DNA from: Cardiocondyla obscurior
Taxonomy: Eukaryota > Arthropoda > Insecta > Hymenoptera > Formicidae
Assembly (NCBI RefSeq): GCF_019399895.1
Contig: NC_091864.1
Span: forward strand, 598,001 to 662,000
DNA: 64,000 bases
Direction: 5' to 3'
Shown here: piece after piece, positions 13,601 through 25,258 of the stretch
How positions within the stretch are numbered: position 1 is the stretch's first letter
Layout of the letters: every line of letters starts with the position of its first letter
Made by a program: the position numbers and the translations under genes
The notes under the pieces: model-generated
Told to the model about the DNA's origin: nothing
What the model saw: only the letters and a program-made list of their open reading frames with translations
Databases searched by the model: none

Positions 13601-16600
13601 GAGGAAAAAAAAGTCGGGATTAATGTAATTCGCCGGGATGTAATCTGTCGCGGCGTGACTTTCCGATGGCGAAATCTATGAAAATACGAATTATTCGAAG
13701 AGGCGTGTTACTTTTATTTTATTTTATTTTTTTCAACTGATCCTCCTTGATCTCTTTCTGTAATATCGAACGGATATCGGTTGCAGTATGTTGTAATTAT
13801 GCTCGTAATTAAAATGCGAAATAAAGACGAAAGTATTTTTATTGAGACTGTCGAGAATTACGTAAGAAAACGGTTTTTTTATTTTTTTTAAGATTCTTAC
13901 GAGTATTCGCGAATGGATTGATTGCTGCTTCAAGTGCAAGGATTTACCGCGATTTTATGGTAATTAATTTTCATAATTAATTTGCTGAGAAATAGGAACA
14001 GAGAGTGGGAATAAATAAAACGAATGAAAGATGTACAATTAATTGTCGATAAAGATCCGCGGTGTTTTCTTGAAAGCAACAAATTGAAGATCACCGATCG
14101 AAATCATTAGAACGCTCAGCGTCGAAACATTAATTAGGTTAATCACGATTGTTCGTTAGCTCGGTCAATCACCTAAGTTCCGCCAGCTGATATTAATTAG
14201 GCTAATTACCTATGTGCGTCTACCATGGATTAAGATAGATCATTTCACGAGCTCATAGGTTTAGAGAGGCAGAATAGATCCTAATCAAATAAATGAAACT
14301 TAAACGTTAATAAATATAATTAATTAAAGAGCCCTTAAAATTTTTCAAGCAATTTCATTTTTAAATAAATCGCTCAGTTTGATATCTGCAAATTTTCTGA
14401 CGATCTACCTTTTCATTTGGTTTGTTAATAAAGTTCAATATTTTATAATCTTTAATTTATTAATACTCGTAAATGAAGTAGAATAGCTTTAAAAAAGAGG
14501 TATTCTTTTTAACTATTTCGAAAATAAAGTCTCCGCGAGCGCTTTTAAACTCGGGCCAGTTTTAGAACAAGAATCCTATTGTGCCACGAAAGTTTTTCGA
14601 AGAAAAAAAAAAAAAAAATTGGAAGACAATGGTTACTCGCGAAACGCATAGGCTCGCAATATAAATAACGACATGTTTGGCTACTATCGAGAATGACGGT
14701 GCGGGAGGAAAAAGCGGGGTGTGGATGGAGAAAATAAAGAGCGCGCGCGGAACAAAGTGAGCGAGAACACAGTGGAAATGGACCAGAAAAGAATATTGGC
14801 ACGAAAGTACCATCGGGCCGACTATCAGTCCCACGCGAATCTTCGCTTCCGCTCGTTTCCTGCAGCCTCATTTCCCCTGTGTAAATATTCACGTATAGTT
14901 GGTGTATACGTGCAACGTCCTCTTTTATTTCCCTTCTTTTATTTCGCTAGAAAATACACCGTTGTGTCGAAGGCGTTTAGCGAGTGAAATTAAATTGCCG
15001 ATCATTATCGATACTTTGTCAATGCTACAGAATTAAATTTAATTTTACGTTATTAATTTAGAGAATAATTTAATTTGACTCGACTCAGTGCCGTTATATC
15101 ATCAGCTCCTGTACGAGAGATCTGTTTTCGGGGGTCGTATTTTTAATTTTCTATGAGGGTAAACCAGAAAATTAGATTTCCATGGAACCGCTTTTTTTTT
15201 TTTTTTAGATCGTTAATTGGAAGTTTATCGCGATATTGATTTTATGACCGATGATCAAACCCAAATTTGACATGGACCGGATGGACTGACAATGAATTGA
15301 ATAATTAATCAAATTTCGATTGAGCGAGGTTGTCAGGGACGAACGCGCGATGGTCTGCAAAGTTGACCGCTAGTATCACACTCCACGAAAACGGAATACG
15401 CGGTTACATGACACAATGTGTGGTTAACCGCGAGGACCATCGATCCGCCCGGTGGAAGCGGAGCTGCTTCCCGCGGGTCGTTGAAAGTTACGTCGCGAAA
15501 ATGTAAGTCAATGACCTTTCTTCGCCGGAGTCCTTTGCCCCTGTTCTTTGCTCCTGCCGTTCCATTGACTATGACCGCAACTTGGCGGTGAACCAAGATC
15601 GTTTTCCTATTTTTTTTTTCCCCTTTTTTTCATAAAATATTAGCATCTCATATCTCGGGGTCGCGTGCGATCATTTTTCTTTCTCTTTTCCGTCGTAAAA
15701 TATTTCTTTTTTTTTTTCCCCCCGATGGGAATTAACCCTTGCATTATTTCGATCGGCGTTGTCGAGATTCGAATCGGCCAACGCCACCGGTGGATGAATT
15801 TGCGGTTCGTCGTCCTGCGGTTAGGTGGTCATTGAAAACTGTCGTTTCATTTCGAGATAATTCGCAGTAATTTAATATAACGCTGCTCTCGCTAACTACC
15901 CGGCTATCCGTTGTTTTGTACAAATTTCCATTAATACGCAATTCTCCGTATTGCCGCCGCCAGTTGCGGAGCTATATCGGCGCGCTGTTATTTCTGTTCC
16001 GGAGATGTGACGTCGGCTGTTGTAATTTCTCCGTAATCGTTACAGGATACAGGTGTACCGAATGTAAAATGAAATATCGATTTAGCTCCCGTCGTTATCT
16101 TTCAGTTACTATTAGTAGAAGAATGTTAACTTGTACACGATCTATGTCATTGTATGTAATTATGTACAATTATTCAGACGTGGCCAATCTCATTACAGGA
16201 TGTTAGGTTTTTATTTCGTTCCACGTGTAAAAAAAAAAAAAAAAAATAATCTGATTTTGCTCGTAAGAAAAAGGGCTACGAATGTAATTAAAGATGAGAG
16301 AGGAGCGTAAATCTACGTTGATATACAGCGAAATTACTACAACCACGGTGACTCGTTACGCCTATAAATAAGATTAAAGCAAATTTTTTTTTTTAATTTT
16401 TCCGCGGCCGGTCGTGCGATTCGTGTAACGGGAACATCAAGGTAATATTCTGACTGGGAAATAAAAAGACGATCCTTTCACACGGTTCGTTGAATTTTAA
16501 AACGCTGGAAAGAGTAGCGAATGGGGAAACTTGGGGGAAACTCGAGGAGATCATTGGCGACAGGTAATTGCATTGCGAAATTGCGCGCGAACGCTCGCTG

Positions 16601-18898
16601 CTCGACTCACCCGAATCAGAATCCCCATTATTGCCTGTCCGTTCATTTTCGACACGAGCGCGAACTGTTCTTATACATATACAAGAACAAAAGTGTTCTT
16701 TCTTTCGGCCGTCACACGAGAAATAATTTTCGCCCAAATTGAACGAGTGAAAATTCATCTGATTTAATTTCGCGGCTAGCGATTAGATCGCGCAGATTAG
16801 ATATATTTCTTGGCTAGCATTAATTTGTAAAGAAGTATTTGTTACAGCCGTTACTGTGTGCTAATTAATGAACTAGAAAAGCTAGATGACTAAACGATTT
16901 ACGTTATTAGAAAGTAATAATTATAATATTTGGTACTTAGACGTTTTGAGAATTAAATTTCCAGCTCGGTACTGGACAAAATAAAATAATTCAATGCGAA
17001 ATAAAATTAAGCGAGTTTTTTTTAGAGCTACATTATTACATTTTGTACATCGATTTATCGCAAAGTAATATTTATTAATTCGGCAGCTTTTCTCGGACAT
17101 ACCCTCCCGAAAAGTGTAAAGAAAAAAAAAAAAAATTAATAACTGAACTTAGTTCGTGCAAGAGTCCTCGCGCGGTCCCAATTATACAGCTAATTCTAAC
17201 ATGTCGAATACCACGTTAAACTTGATAATGAACTGCTATATTGCGTTATCGGTGGCAGGTGCCACAGCACAGCCGTCGCGTTAGGTGGCGTTGAAAGTGA
17301 CTGTTGGCTGCAAAATATGAATACTCGGCTGGCGGGGGATAATTGTCTCGCGGTTTACTTGCAGACAGGTCTAATGTGATTGCTAGTTCCGGAGCGGACG
17401 TCGGTGGTTTCTCGAAGGACAATCGAGTTTGCGCTCGGCTGGCAATTACACTCTCCGCTCGTTACGCGGTTTGACAAACTTTCCTCGCGGCGTCGAAAGA
17501 CGCGCCCGGCCCTCGCGCGCGCCCTTATCGAGGGCCATTTTCGCGTCGGGCTGAAAGCAGCAATAATCGCGGGGCGAAGTAGGTTCCGTCGCGCTCGTTG
17601 CCGCGTACCAAAATCGAACAGCGACGAATATTAAACGGCCGCGGAGAATTTCTACTCAGCTGTCTGCATTCAGCTCTTCCGGCAAATGCAATCCTGAACG
17701 TAACGTGAGAGAAAATTAAGGCGCTACATTAATAATTTTTTTTATAGCGCGCATTGTTTAATTCTCTTAACCATTATGCGCATTATCATTAATAAAGAAT
17801 TGTAGCTTTAGCTTTATTTTTTTTTTTTTTACGTAATTAGTATCATGCACGCAACATGAATATTATCGTTTACTTCATCGTAAATGTAGTTACTTTAGAT
17901 CTTTATCGAGCTCTCAGGCGCATAGATTATCGCGCTCAGCTCCGCGATGAAGAAACCGCGTTCTTGCGCGATAGTCGTTACGAGCACTTAACTGTAACGA
18001 CTTCGGTAAAATGCAAAGAATGAATCGTAAAAGACGCACGCGTGTGGATAAGGACCGGCACTCGGCCGTATTTCTTTGTACCTAAATTTAAATCAAGTTG
18101 AACGAAATAACTTGCATAAGCAATTCCCCCCTTGTTTTCGAAAAAATCGCGCACACCACCCATTGTGCGTATGTACACTCGGCAAGGTTGTTTAAACAAC
18201 TGATTGTCACGCCTGCATTTTCTTACCTCATTCGGTTTCGTTATTTCGCGGACAGTCAGCTATTTTTGTACGCTTTATTACGCACAAGGCGTAATCTCTA
18301 CCACGGCGTAGGGGAACTCTGCCAATCGCGGCGCGTCTGAAAAGCGGCGTGTACGCAAATGAAACGCAAGCGTTTCGACGCGAGTGAAACTCGTACGCGC
18401 GTAATCTATTTATCTCACACCCTAATTTAATTGGTGCATTACGGAGCATTTATGCGTGTACAATGTTTGCCCGTGATGCGGCGGTTACAGTTATTGGTTT
18501 ATGCACCTCTTGGAGCTCTAATGATATTTTACGATAATGAGTTTAAAATGCTAGTCGAAAACGGCGCGGCGTTCAGCGTGAATACGTCCGCGTTCTTCGA
18601 GCGAATATCGCGGCGCCGGGGCTTACACATTTTTTTTTTTTCTTAATTTTTATTTTTATAAATATTTAGGTCTTAATTAGACAACATGGAAAAGAACTTG
18701 AAAAATAAATTCGCGGAGAAAGACCAACGGGAGCTGACACAGTAAAATCTTCATTAAACATAATATATATGAATTCTTATATTTGCAGACGTTTCCTTTT
18801 TCTGTACTTAGTCCGCAAAAATAAAGATTTATATACATATATAACGAACAATTTGTTTAGTATGTCAGTTCTTGCTGGTTTTTCTCCACAGCTTTTCC

Positions 18899-18922
18899 TT
18901 TTTTTTTTTTTTTTTTTTTTTT
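18899..18922 (+). repeat. poly(T) tract, 24 bases
   Basis: This is an uninterrupted T run in AT-rich DNA. Read on the minus strand it is poly(A), which could mark the tail of a retroposed sequence, but nothing recognisable precedes it. Confidence 0.9.
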
Positions 18923-20235
18923 GTCAAGCTCTCTCTCATTTTCTCTAATTGTCCGCTTCTAGTTTTATTTTCCGCAATATCTGTTATATTATATTTTCTT
19001 TGAGTACTGTTATATGTATAAGCAGATGAAGTACGTTTTTCGGGTAATTTCATGCAAAATTATGTCTTCTTCTTTTCTTTTCTTTTTTTTTTCTTTACCG
19101 TCTTTCTATTTTTAAATTAATTAGCCACGTGTTTTTCCTGGTGGTATAAATATAAAGTGTCATTGACAATGACCCGTGCAGATAAGATAGTGTTAAATAT
19201 ACGGTCTCAGATTGTGGCCCCCATTGCGCTTTTAATGTTATCTCTGGTGACCGTCCAAGTGAAATATCGTCTTGTAAAATATGAATCTGGCTTAGCTTCA
19301 TCCCCGGCATCGCCGGCGTAGCTTGTGTCAGGAGAGAGCATAGATAATCACCAAGTTTTATTTGGCAAGATTCCGCACGACTGCTGCTTAATTACGCACG
19401 AGTTTTTTGTCAATGAGATATTAATCCGCGAACAACTTGCGAGGACAATTTTCATATTATATCGTGCTCCCGCGATTAATTCCCGGTGATCGCGTGACGC
19501 GCGCGATCTTTTTTTCGTATTACCTTCCGTATCTTTCGCGAATCCGTCGTTTCGCATTTGAAGTTCCATTTGTTTTTACGCATTACCGATGATTTAACGC
19601 ATCAAGTCGCGTACTTGAAAGCGGGCACGCGGCACGTAATAGGAAAACACGAAGGAAATTTCTTATCTCATATCTCTTGCTTATAGTTTCGAGCGCTCGT
19701 ACTTTGCCGAGTAACAATTTGTAGTAAACGTTTATATTACCGGCAAAAACATACCTTCGGCATTAAGCATTACGTTTACAAGAAAGATTAGATAAACACC
19801 CAATTGTCTCGTATGTCTGTGACACGTGTAAGTACAGTTTTATTAGTACACATTAAATATCGTTGTATATTAGTCGTTAATTATTATTATATACCTTAAT
19901 TTATCGTACGTCAATTGCTGTAATTAGATTTATTACAAATAGGTGCAATCTCTATCTAAGGACTTAAATTATTCTTATAGCTTAATGCACGTGCAATAAT
20001 AATAGACAATGAGTAGAAGTGAAATAGGTAACTTTAAACATTGATGAGATACTTTTTTATCAGCCTGCAGCTGGTTTTTTGTTCTCGGACTAAATAATTT
20101 AATTTTCGCTCGGACGTGGGGGAGCAATTGCATTGCGATTGCAATTTGTTATATTATTTATTGCGTAAGCGTCACTCGGCGTCAATGTCAACGTATCGTA
20201 TGGAATACCACGTATAATAAATGCAGAAACACGTT

Positions 20236-20241
20236 TTTATT
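20236..20241 (-). terminator. polyadenylation signal AATAAA for gene A
   Basis: The minus strand carries AATAAA 60 bases past the gene A stop codon, a typical spacing for a short 3' UTR. A second copy lies near 20155-20160, so either could be used. No coding potential follows. Confidence 0.5.
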
Positions 20242-20300
20242 AAACTTCCTAGATGCCGACCGTCAAGAAAAATTCGCGCGATAAATCTACTTACGACGAT

Positions 20301-22035
20301 TCAACTTTTTTGCTCGGGCTTTTTGCCGAGCTCTTCTTGAATCTGCTGCAGCGACTTACCTTTAGTCTCGAGCATGCAGAAGTAAGTGCAAGGCACGGCG
20401 GTTATTAGTAGCATAGCGTACAAGTAGAAGACGTACTTTTCCGTTAGTAAATTGATCAAAGGCTGATACGTCGACGTGGAGATGAATGATGATATCGCCC
20501 CGACGATGCTCGCGAAACAGCTGGCTACGCATTTGACGTGCGGCGGAAAGATCTCACCTAGTACGGTGTTAGGTATCGAGATGATGCCGATGTATATAGA
20601 TATCTGGAAGAGCAACACCGCGCAAATAGGCAGGGCTTGCAGGCTATGGGGGTCGTAACCTGCGCCGAGAAGCTGATACTGTGTACCCAGGCAGATTAGC
20701 GCGATCGTGACGGCCGTGCTGGACGCGATCATTAGAATTCGCCGGCCGAACCTATCGATCAGGACCATGGAGAGCATAGAGCCGAGGATCCCCGTTGCGG
20801 TAACGATAATCACGATCAGCGACGGCTCTATGACGGTTACTTTAGCGTTACGCAAAATAGTCTCCATGTAAAACAGCACGTTGTTCAGGCCGCACATTTG
20901 AAGGTACATGAAGAGCAGGGAAACGAGCAGCTGCCCCTTCCAAATATACGGGATTTTGAATTCTTTTAAAACTTCCGTGAAAGGTAGACTTTGATTATTT
21001 TTTAGAAAGAGTTTTAGCGATTGTAATTCCGTTTCCGCATCGCAGTCGCGGTGATACCAGACAATCGAAGCTCGCGCTTTAGCCTCCTCGTTCGTCTCGA
21101 TGAAATGATACGGCGATTCCGGTAACCAAATAAAGATGCTTATTAACACGAAGCAGAGTATGAAGCATACGGTAGCGCTCTCTTCCATTTTTAAATATGC
21201 GCCCATGATACTCATCATTAGATTGCCTATCGATAGCCCGCTCATAGCTGCAAAGAAAAAAATTTATTCCCTTAAACTTATAAAATTTATATAAAAATAT
21301 ATAGAATTATATTATTCGCACAGGTATGCATTTGACTGCACGGAATACTGCGAGGAACGCATACCTAAGACGACCAGAGCTCCGCGAATGGCAGGGTCCG
21401 CGATTTCGCCTAGGTAAAGTGAGATACAGCTATACATCTTTCCCAAACTTATGCCTGCCAAGAACCTGGCCACGTACAGCCATTCCACTCGATTAGCCGT
21501 CATTATAAAGATCCAGCACAAAGTTATCGGCAAAGTCGTCAGAAAAATAGTGGTTTTGGTGCCGAGATAGGTAACGGCAACAGCACCAGAAACGGCGCCA
21601 ATTAACCTGCCGAGATTCAGTAGGGAAACCACCCAGGAAGCCTCGTCCATTGTTATGGGTATATGAGATTCGGGCGAAGTCAGATATGCGATGTATGGCG
21701 AACTCCAAACCGATATCAATCCCATTTGCAGCTGCAGAAGGTTTACTGAAAATCGGGAAATTGTTGGCTACACGTTCGCATTTGTTTTAATATTTTAATG
21801 GATATTTTCTTTATATTTATAAATTCAAATAGAAACTTTTTAAATATACATATAATTTATATATTTTAAAAATTACGACAAATATTTTGAATTAAATTTA
21901 TTAATATATTTTATTAATGTGGATATTAAAATTAATATCGATATATTAATGTGAAAGATACACACCTCCGATACCAGCGACCCATTGAGGCCAATATATC
22001 TTTTTAATATTTTTCTTTTCTGCCTTGTGATCCAT
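20301..22035 (-). CDS. facilitated trehalose transporter Tret1-like, gene A (complete, 3 coding exons, 465 aa)
   Basis: This is a 12-helix sugar porter of the major facilitator superfamily, expected in the plasma membrane moving trehalose or another sugar down its gradient. Coding exons on the minus strand are 22035-21966, 21745-21365 and 21247-20301. All junctions are GT-AG and both introns are phase 1, giving 465 codons plus TGA. Family marks are visible: GEIADPAIRG (residues 136-145), PESP (193-196), DRFGRR (315-320), GEIFPPHVK (381-389) and ETKGKSL (444-450). The ATG at 22035 is the only reasonable start: it lies in a good context (ACAATGG) and the cytosolic tail ahead of helix 1 is short. 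Oddities: the helix-7 motif usually written QQLSGxN reads QMCGLN (267-272), and the proline normally before ETKG is leucine. It lies head-to-tail with gene B. The substrate is inferred from the family; many insect Tret1-like paralogues are uncharacterised and may carry other sugars. Confidence 0.95.
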
Positions 22036-22096
22036 TGTGATCTTTCTGCAGACTGCTTACGACTAAGCTTCTCTTCTTGGGAAATACTATGCTTTA
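22036..22096 (-). other. 5' UTR part of the first coding exon of gene A
   Basis: Directly upstream of the gene A start codon, the minus strand reads TTTTCCAG then TAAAGC, a good 3' splice site with its AG at 22097-22098. The 61 bases up to the ATG would be 5' UTR in the same exon as the first 70 coding bases. This implies at least one further non-coding leader exon upstream, for which two candidate donors exist near 24.15 and 24.25 kb. Confidence 0.6.
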
Positions 22097-22098
22097 CT

Positions 22099-24147
22099 GG
22101 AAAATGAACAAATCGTAAAAACCATTCTACGTCATGAGATAAATTATATAACTATTTTTTTTTACGAGCTATAGAAATGTTATCTGCAAAAGAACTATAG
22201 ATCTGATGTAGATTGTAGATACAAAACTTGTTCTTATTATCCTAATTACTTATGTGTAGCACTTACTAAAATGTGTAACAGGTGATCAAATTTGTGTTAG
22301 ATAGTTAACATATGCTAATCGGAAATTTGACAGCTCGTCAACGAGCGACATTCGCACATTTTTCTCCACGATACGTTAATAACGTCATTAACGAGGGAAT
22401 GATTATAAAATATTGCCCATTGACGATCTGCAAAATTTTTGATTCCCATTCGATGATCAATCTAAACTTGATCACCGTACCCTGTGACTAATTGGGTAAT
22501 AATTAATAAATTATAATATTACTTCATTAATACACATTTGCAACAAAGTTAATTTCTAATTAGAATTAGAAGCGGCCATTAAATATTTATCGATTCCGAA
22601 ATAAATTTCAATATTTAATACATAACGATCGCTTTTATCAACTTTTACAATTTAGTTTATATTACATTTGTAGTTGATTATATCTCTGTATGACGCATGC
22701 AATTATAAAAAAAACTAATGTATAATTTATGTATTAACATATTACAGAGGTCAGGAAATGTTCAAAAGGAAATAAAAATTGTATTGTTAGTTGTGGTATT
22801 ATTCACCTTGATTATGGTTTACAATGAATGTACAATCTTTGCTGATATTATTCCGGATAAATATAGATGCAGCGCAAAATAACTGAATAGTATTTAAATT
22901 AAAAAAAAAAAAAAAAGTTCTCATTACACAGTGTATTATCAAAGTAATTGGTATCATACGAAGTCGTTATTAAAATCACATAATTATTAATATCTTTGCA
23001 ATAATTATAATTAATTAAAATTTGACATTTGTAAACTTACATAAAACACAATTAATTACATTCGAACTATCTTCACGGTCTGAAATAAACGCAATATTCT
23101 TTTATACTTTTTTATATTAAATATATCAATTATAGTTATTAAAACGTTAAGCTGTTTCATTTGCACAGTCTGGTATTTCAAGACAAGAGTTGTAATGAAT
23201 TAAATATACAGCAATCGTTTTATTCATTTTATGTTTTGTAATTCAACTGATGTCAATCTTTTCTACGCAATTGATTTTAGATTTTGTTCGCTTATTTAGA
23301 TACCGTATATATGAACTTCGATAAGTTTTGTAAATTAATACAAAACTCCAAATTAAATTAGTATTAAATTTATTTCTAACACAATTAATATAATTACTCT
23401 CGCGGAGTTTATTAACTTTATCTTACGTCTGACATTTATCGGTGTGTCCGTTATCGAAATTTTAATAGTTATCTCGCACGATTACCGCGTAAAGCAGTTT
23501 AGGATACAAATAATAGTATGTAGTAATAGAAGAAATAGCATTTCAGAAAATGATAAAAGACCAACATTTAATTTCACTTTACACACACGTATTATACATA
23601 TTCAAAAGGCAATAGAATGTAAAGTGACTTAATGTTGTGATCGTCGATTAAACTTTTATTTTCAGATTAAGTTTTATGCAATTAATTTTGTTATATTAAC
23701 TTTTTTGAAAGCCCGCTTCTATATTAATGTCGACAAAATAGAAAATTTGCAAAATGTATAATGAAGTAATATTTTTTTATATAAAATGTGTATGCGCCGT
23801 AGCGCGTTTTTATCTACAGTTGAGGAAATGTGATAACATATTGAAGTTCTGTCGTTTCGTTTCAATGAATGGAGCTCACTTTAGAAATTTCTTCATTTGG
23901 AAAATTAAATAACGTAAAGCTTTTTAAAATTATTTTTCTGTATTAATTTCAAAGCTAATATTATCAATAACTTTAATAAAAAAGATTGCATGATGCAATA
24001 TTGGAATGACATATTACAAACGCCTGAGACATTTGTAAAATCGAAATGTGTTTTCCGTGAAAGAAGAAAAATTATAATGATAAAAAGATGATGCCTTTAG
24101 TTAATAAGTTGTTATCGGTAAATTAATAAATTTAAAAATTAACTTAC
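22099..24147 (-). other. leader intron of gene A
   Basis: This is very AT-rich sequence with no open frame of note, between the candidate leader donor at 24147 and the acceptor at 22097-22098. I see nothing else in it. Confidence 0.4.
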
Positions 24148-24300
24148 GGATACGTGAAAGGACAATTCGTCGTAAAACGCAGAACAGTCGATGCCGAGCA
24201 CGTACGATACAAAATGAGCAGCGCAATATGTGTTAAATAACTTACGGTTCTTGCACACACGTCAGAAAGTATGTGACAACTTGCCTTGCGCGATAAAATG
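24148..24300 (-). promoter_or_regulatory. candidate non-coding leader exon(s) and promoter of gene A
   Basis: Two strong 5' splice sites face the gene A acceptor on the minus strand: CGTATCC|GTAAGT (exon edge 24148) and CAAGAACC|GTAAGT (exon edge 24246). There is no good acceptor between them, so they look like two alternative first-exon ends and not consecutive exons. An ATTGG (inverted CCAAT) lies just upstream on the minus strand near 24311-24318. The 5' boundary given here is arbitrary, because no TATA box or clear initiator fixes the transcription start. The leader intron would be about 2 kb. Confidence 0.4.
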
Positions 24301-25031
24301 TAATGCGTTAACCAATCAATCCCCCACGTTTTTAAAAATAATAGATAGGTAATATTTGACAGATAATTGGCTGCCGCGCGTCGTTTCTTATCGCGTAGAA
24401 CGTATTACTTGAATGTGTGAAAACCATTAAGTTATAGAAATAAAAGGAAACGTGCAGTACATATAAAAAGACTTAACGGAACTCAAGTTAATAGAAACGA
24501 ATAGGAAAAAAAAAAATAAAAAGACATAAACTGTAAGGTACTTAAGGAAGGTGGAGATACACAGAGGTGTGACAAAGACAAGATAGTATTTAAGACTGAC
24601 GATAGGTACATGCTTCACCCGAGACGTGTGGTCTTCGCGCTTACTTCCCCCATCCGGAGGTGTTGTCTTTATTCCTAGAGGTGTCATTCTCGTTCCTATC
24701 GATGTAGTTGCTCGTCACTCTATTGTTCTTACATGCAATACTCATACACTACATAAATTATGTGAATAATCGAAGGAATCGTTATTTTATTAATATGTAA
24801 ACCAAGTTTTTGATTAAATTTTTTTTTGCTAAACATAATTTTCTTGCTTTGATAATCTTAATCGAGTGTTAAAAAGTTTCGAATGTATTTATGTGCGTGT
24901 GTGTGTGTAAAAAAAGAAAATATTGCAGGCACTTTGCATGTCGTATTTTAATTATAACTAAACTTGAGATCTATCGCGTGATTATTATTGATTATATTAT
25001 CTGGTTATTCTCAAGTTTCATCCAGGTAGTT
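24301..25031. other. spacer between gene B end and gene A leader
   Basis: AT-rich spacer with a GT microsatellite and no supported coding sequence. A minus-strand frame near 24427-24687 is low-complexity towards its end and unlike any protein I know. Confidence 0.5.
24897..24908 (+). repeat. (GT)6 microsatellite
   Basis: Short GT run between gene A's leader region and the end of gene B. Confidence 0.8.
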
Positions 25032-25037
25032 TTTATT
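25032..25037 (-). terminator. possible polyadenylation signal AATAAA for gene B
   Basis: This AATAAA on the minus strand lies about 220 bases past the gene B stop codon. The interval is AT-rich and also contains weaker variants, so assignment is uncertain. Confidence 0.3.
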
Positions 25038-25258
25038 TTTTTTTATTTCTGATTTTTAATTGTTATTTAGTCTCAATCTTAAAACTATTTGCTGATTTTG
25101 TTTCGACTGTAAAGTATTTTATATTATAATTATTCTGTTTTTTTTACAATTGTATAAATCATACGTTAATATTTATAAAAAGATATAATACAAAATTTTC
25201 CGTAACTTGATTTGTTCACAATTATAAAAATTAACTATTTCATATTCTAAAATATTTG

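Larger units (their letters stand above)
8224..20235. other. no recognised gene; probable intron or intergenic DNA
   Basis: The interval has long poly(A) and poly(T) tracts (8460s, 14600s, 16229-16246, 18899-18922). A good acceptor-like pyrimidine tract ends TTTTCAG at 12410, but no coding exon follows it. Small open frames are scattered and low in complexity. I see no RNA gene. Confidence 0.55.

Noticed and set aside
21312..21364. Read-through extension of gene A exon 2 past GALVVL
   Set aside because: The donor TTAG|GTATGC joined to the acceptor before 21247 gives an uninterrupted porter sequence; the extension does not fit the family.
24427..24687. 86-codon minus-strand frame near the end of gene B
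   Set aside because: Its second half is hydrophobic low-complexity sequence from AT-rich DNA. There is no family resemblance and it is not part of either transporter.
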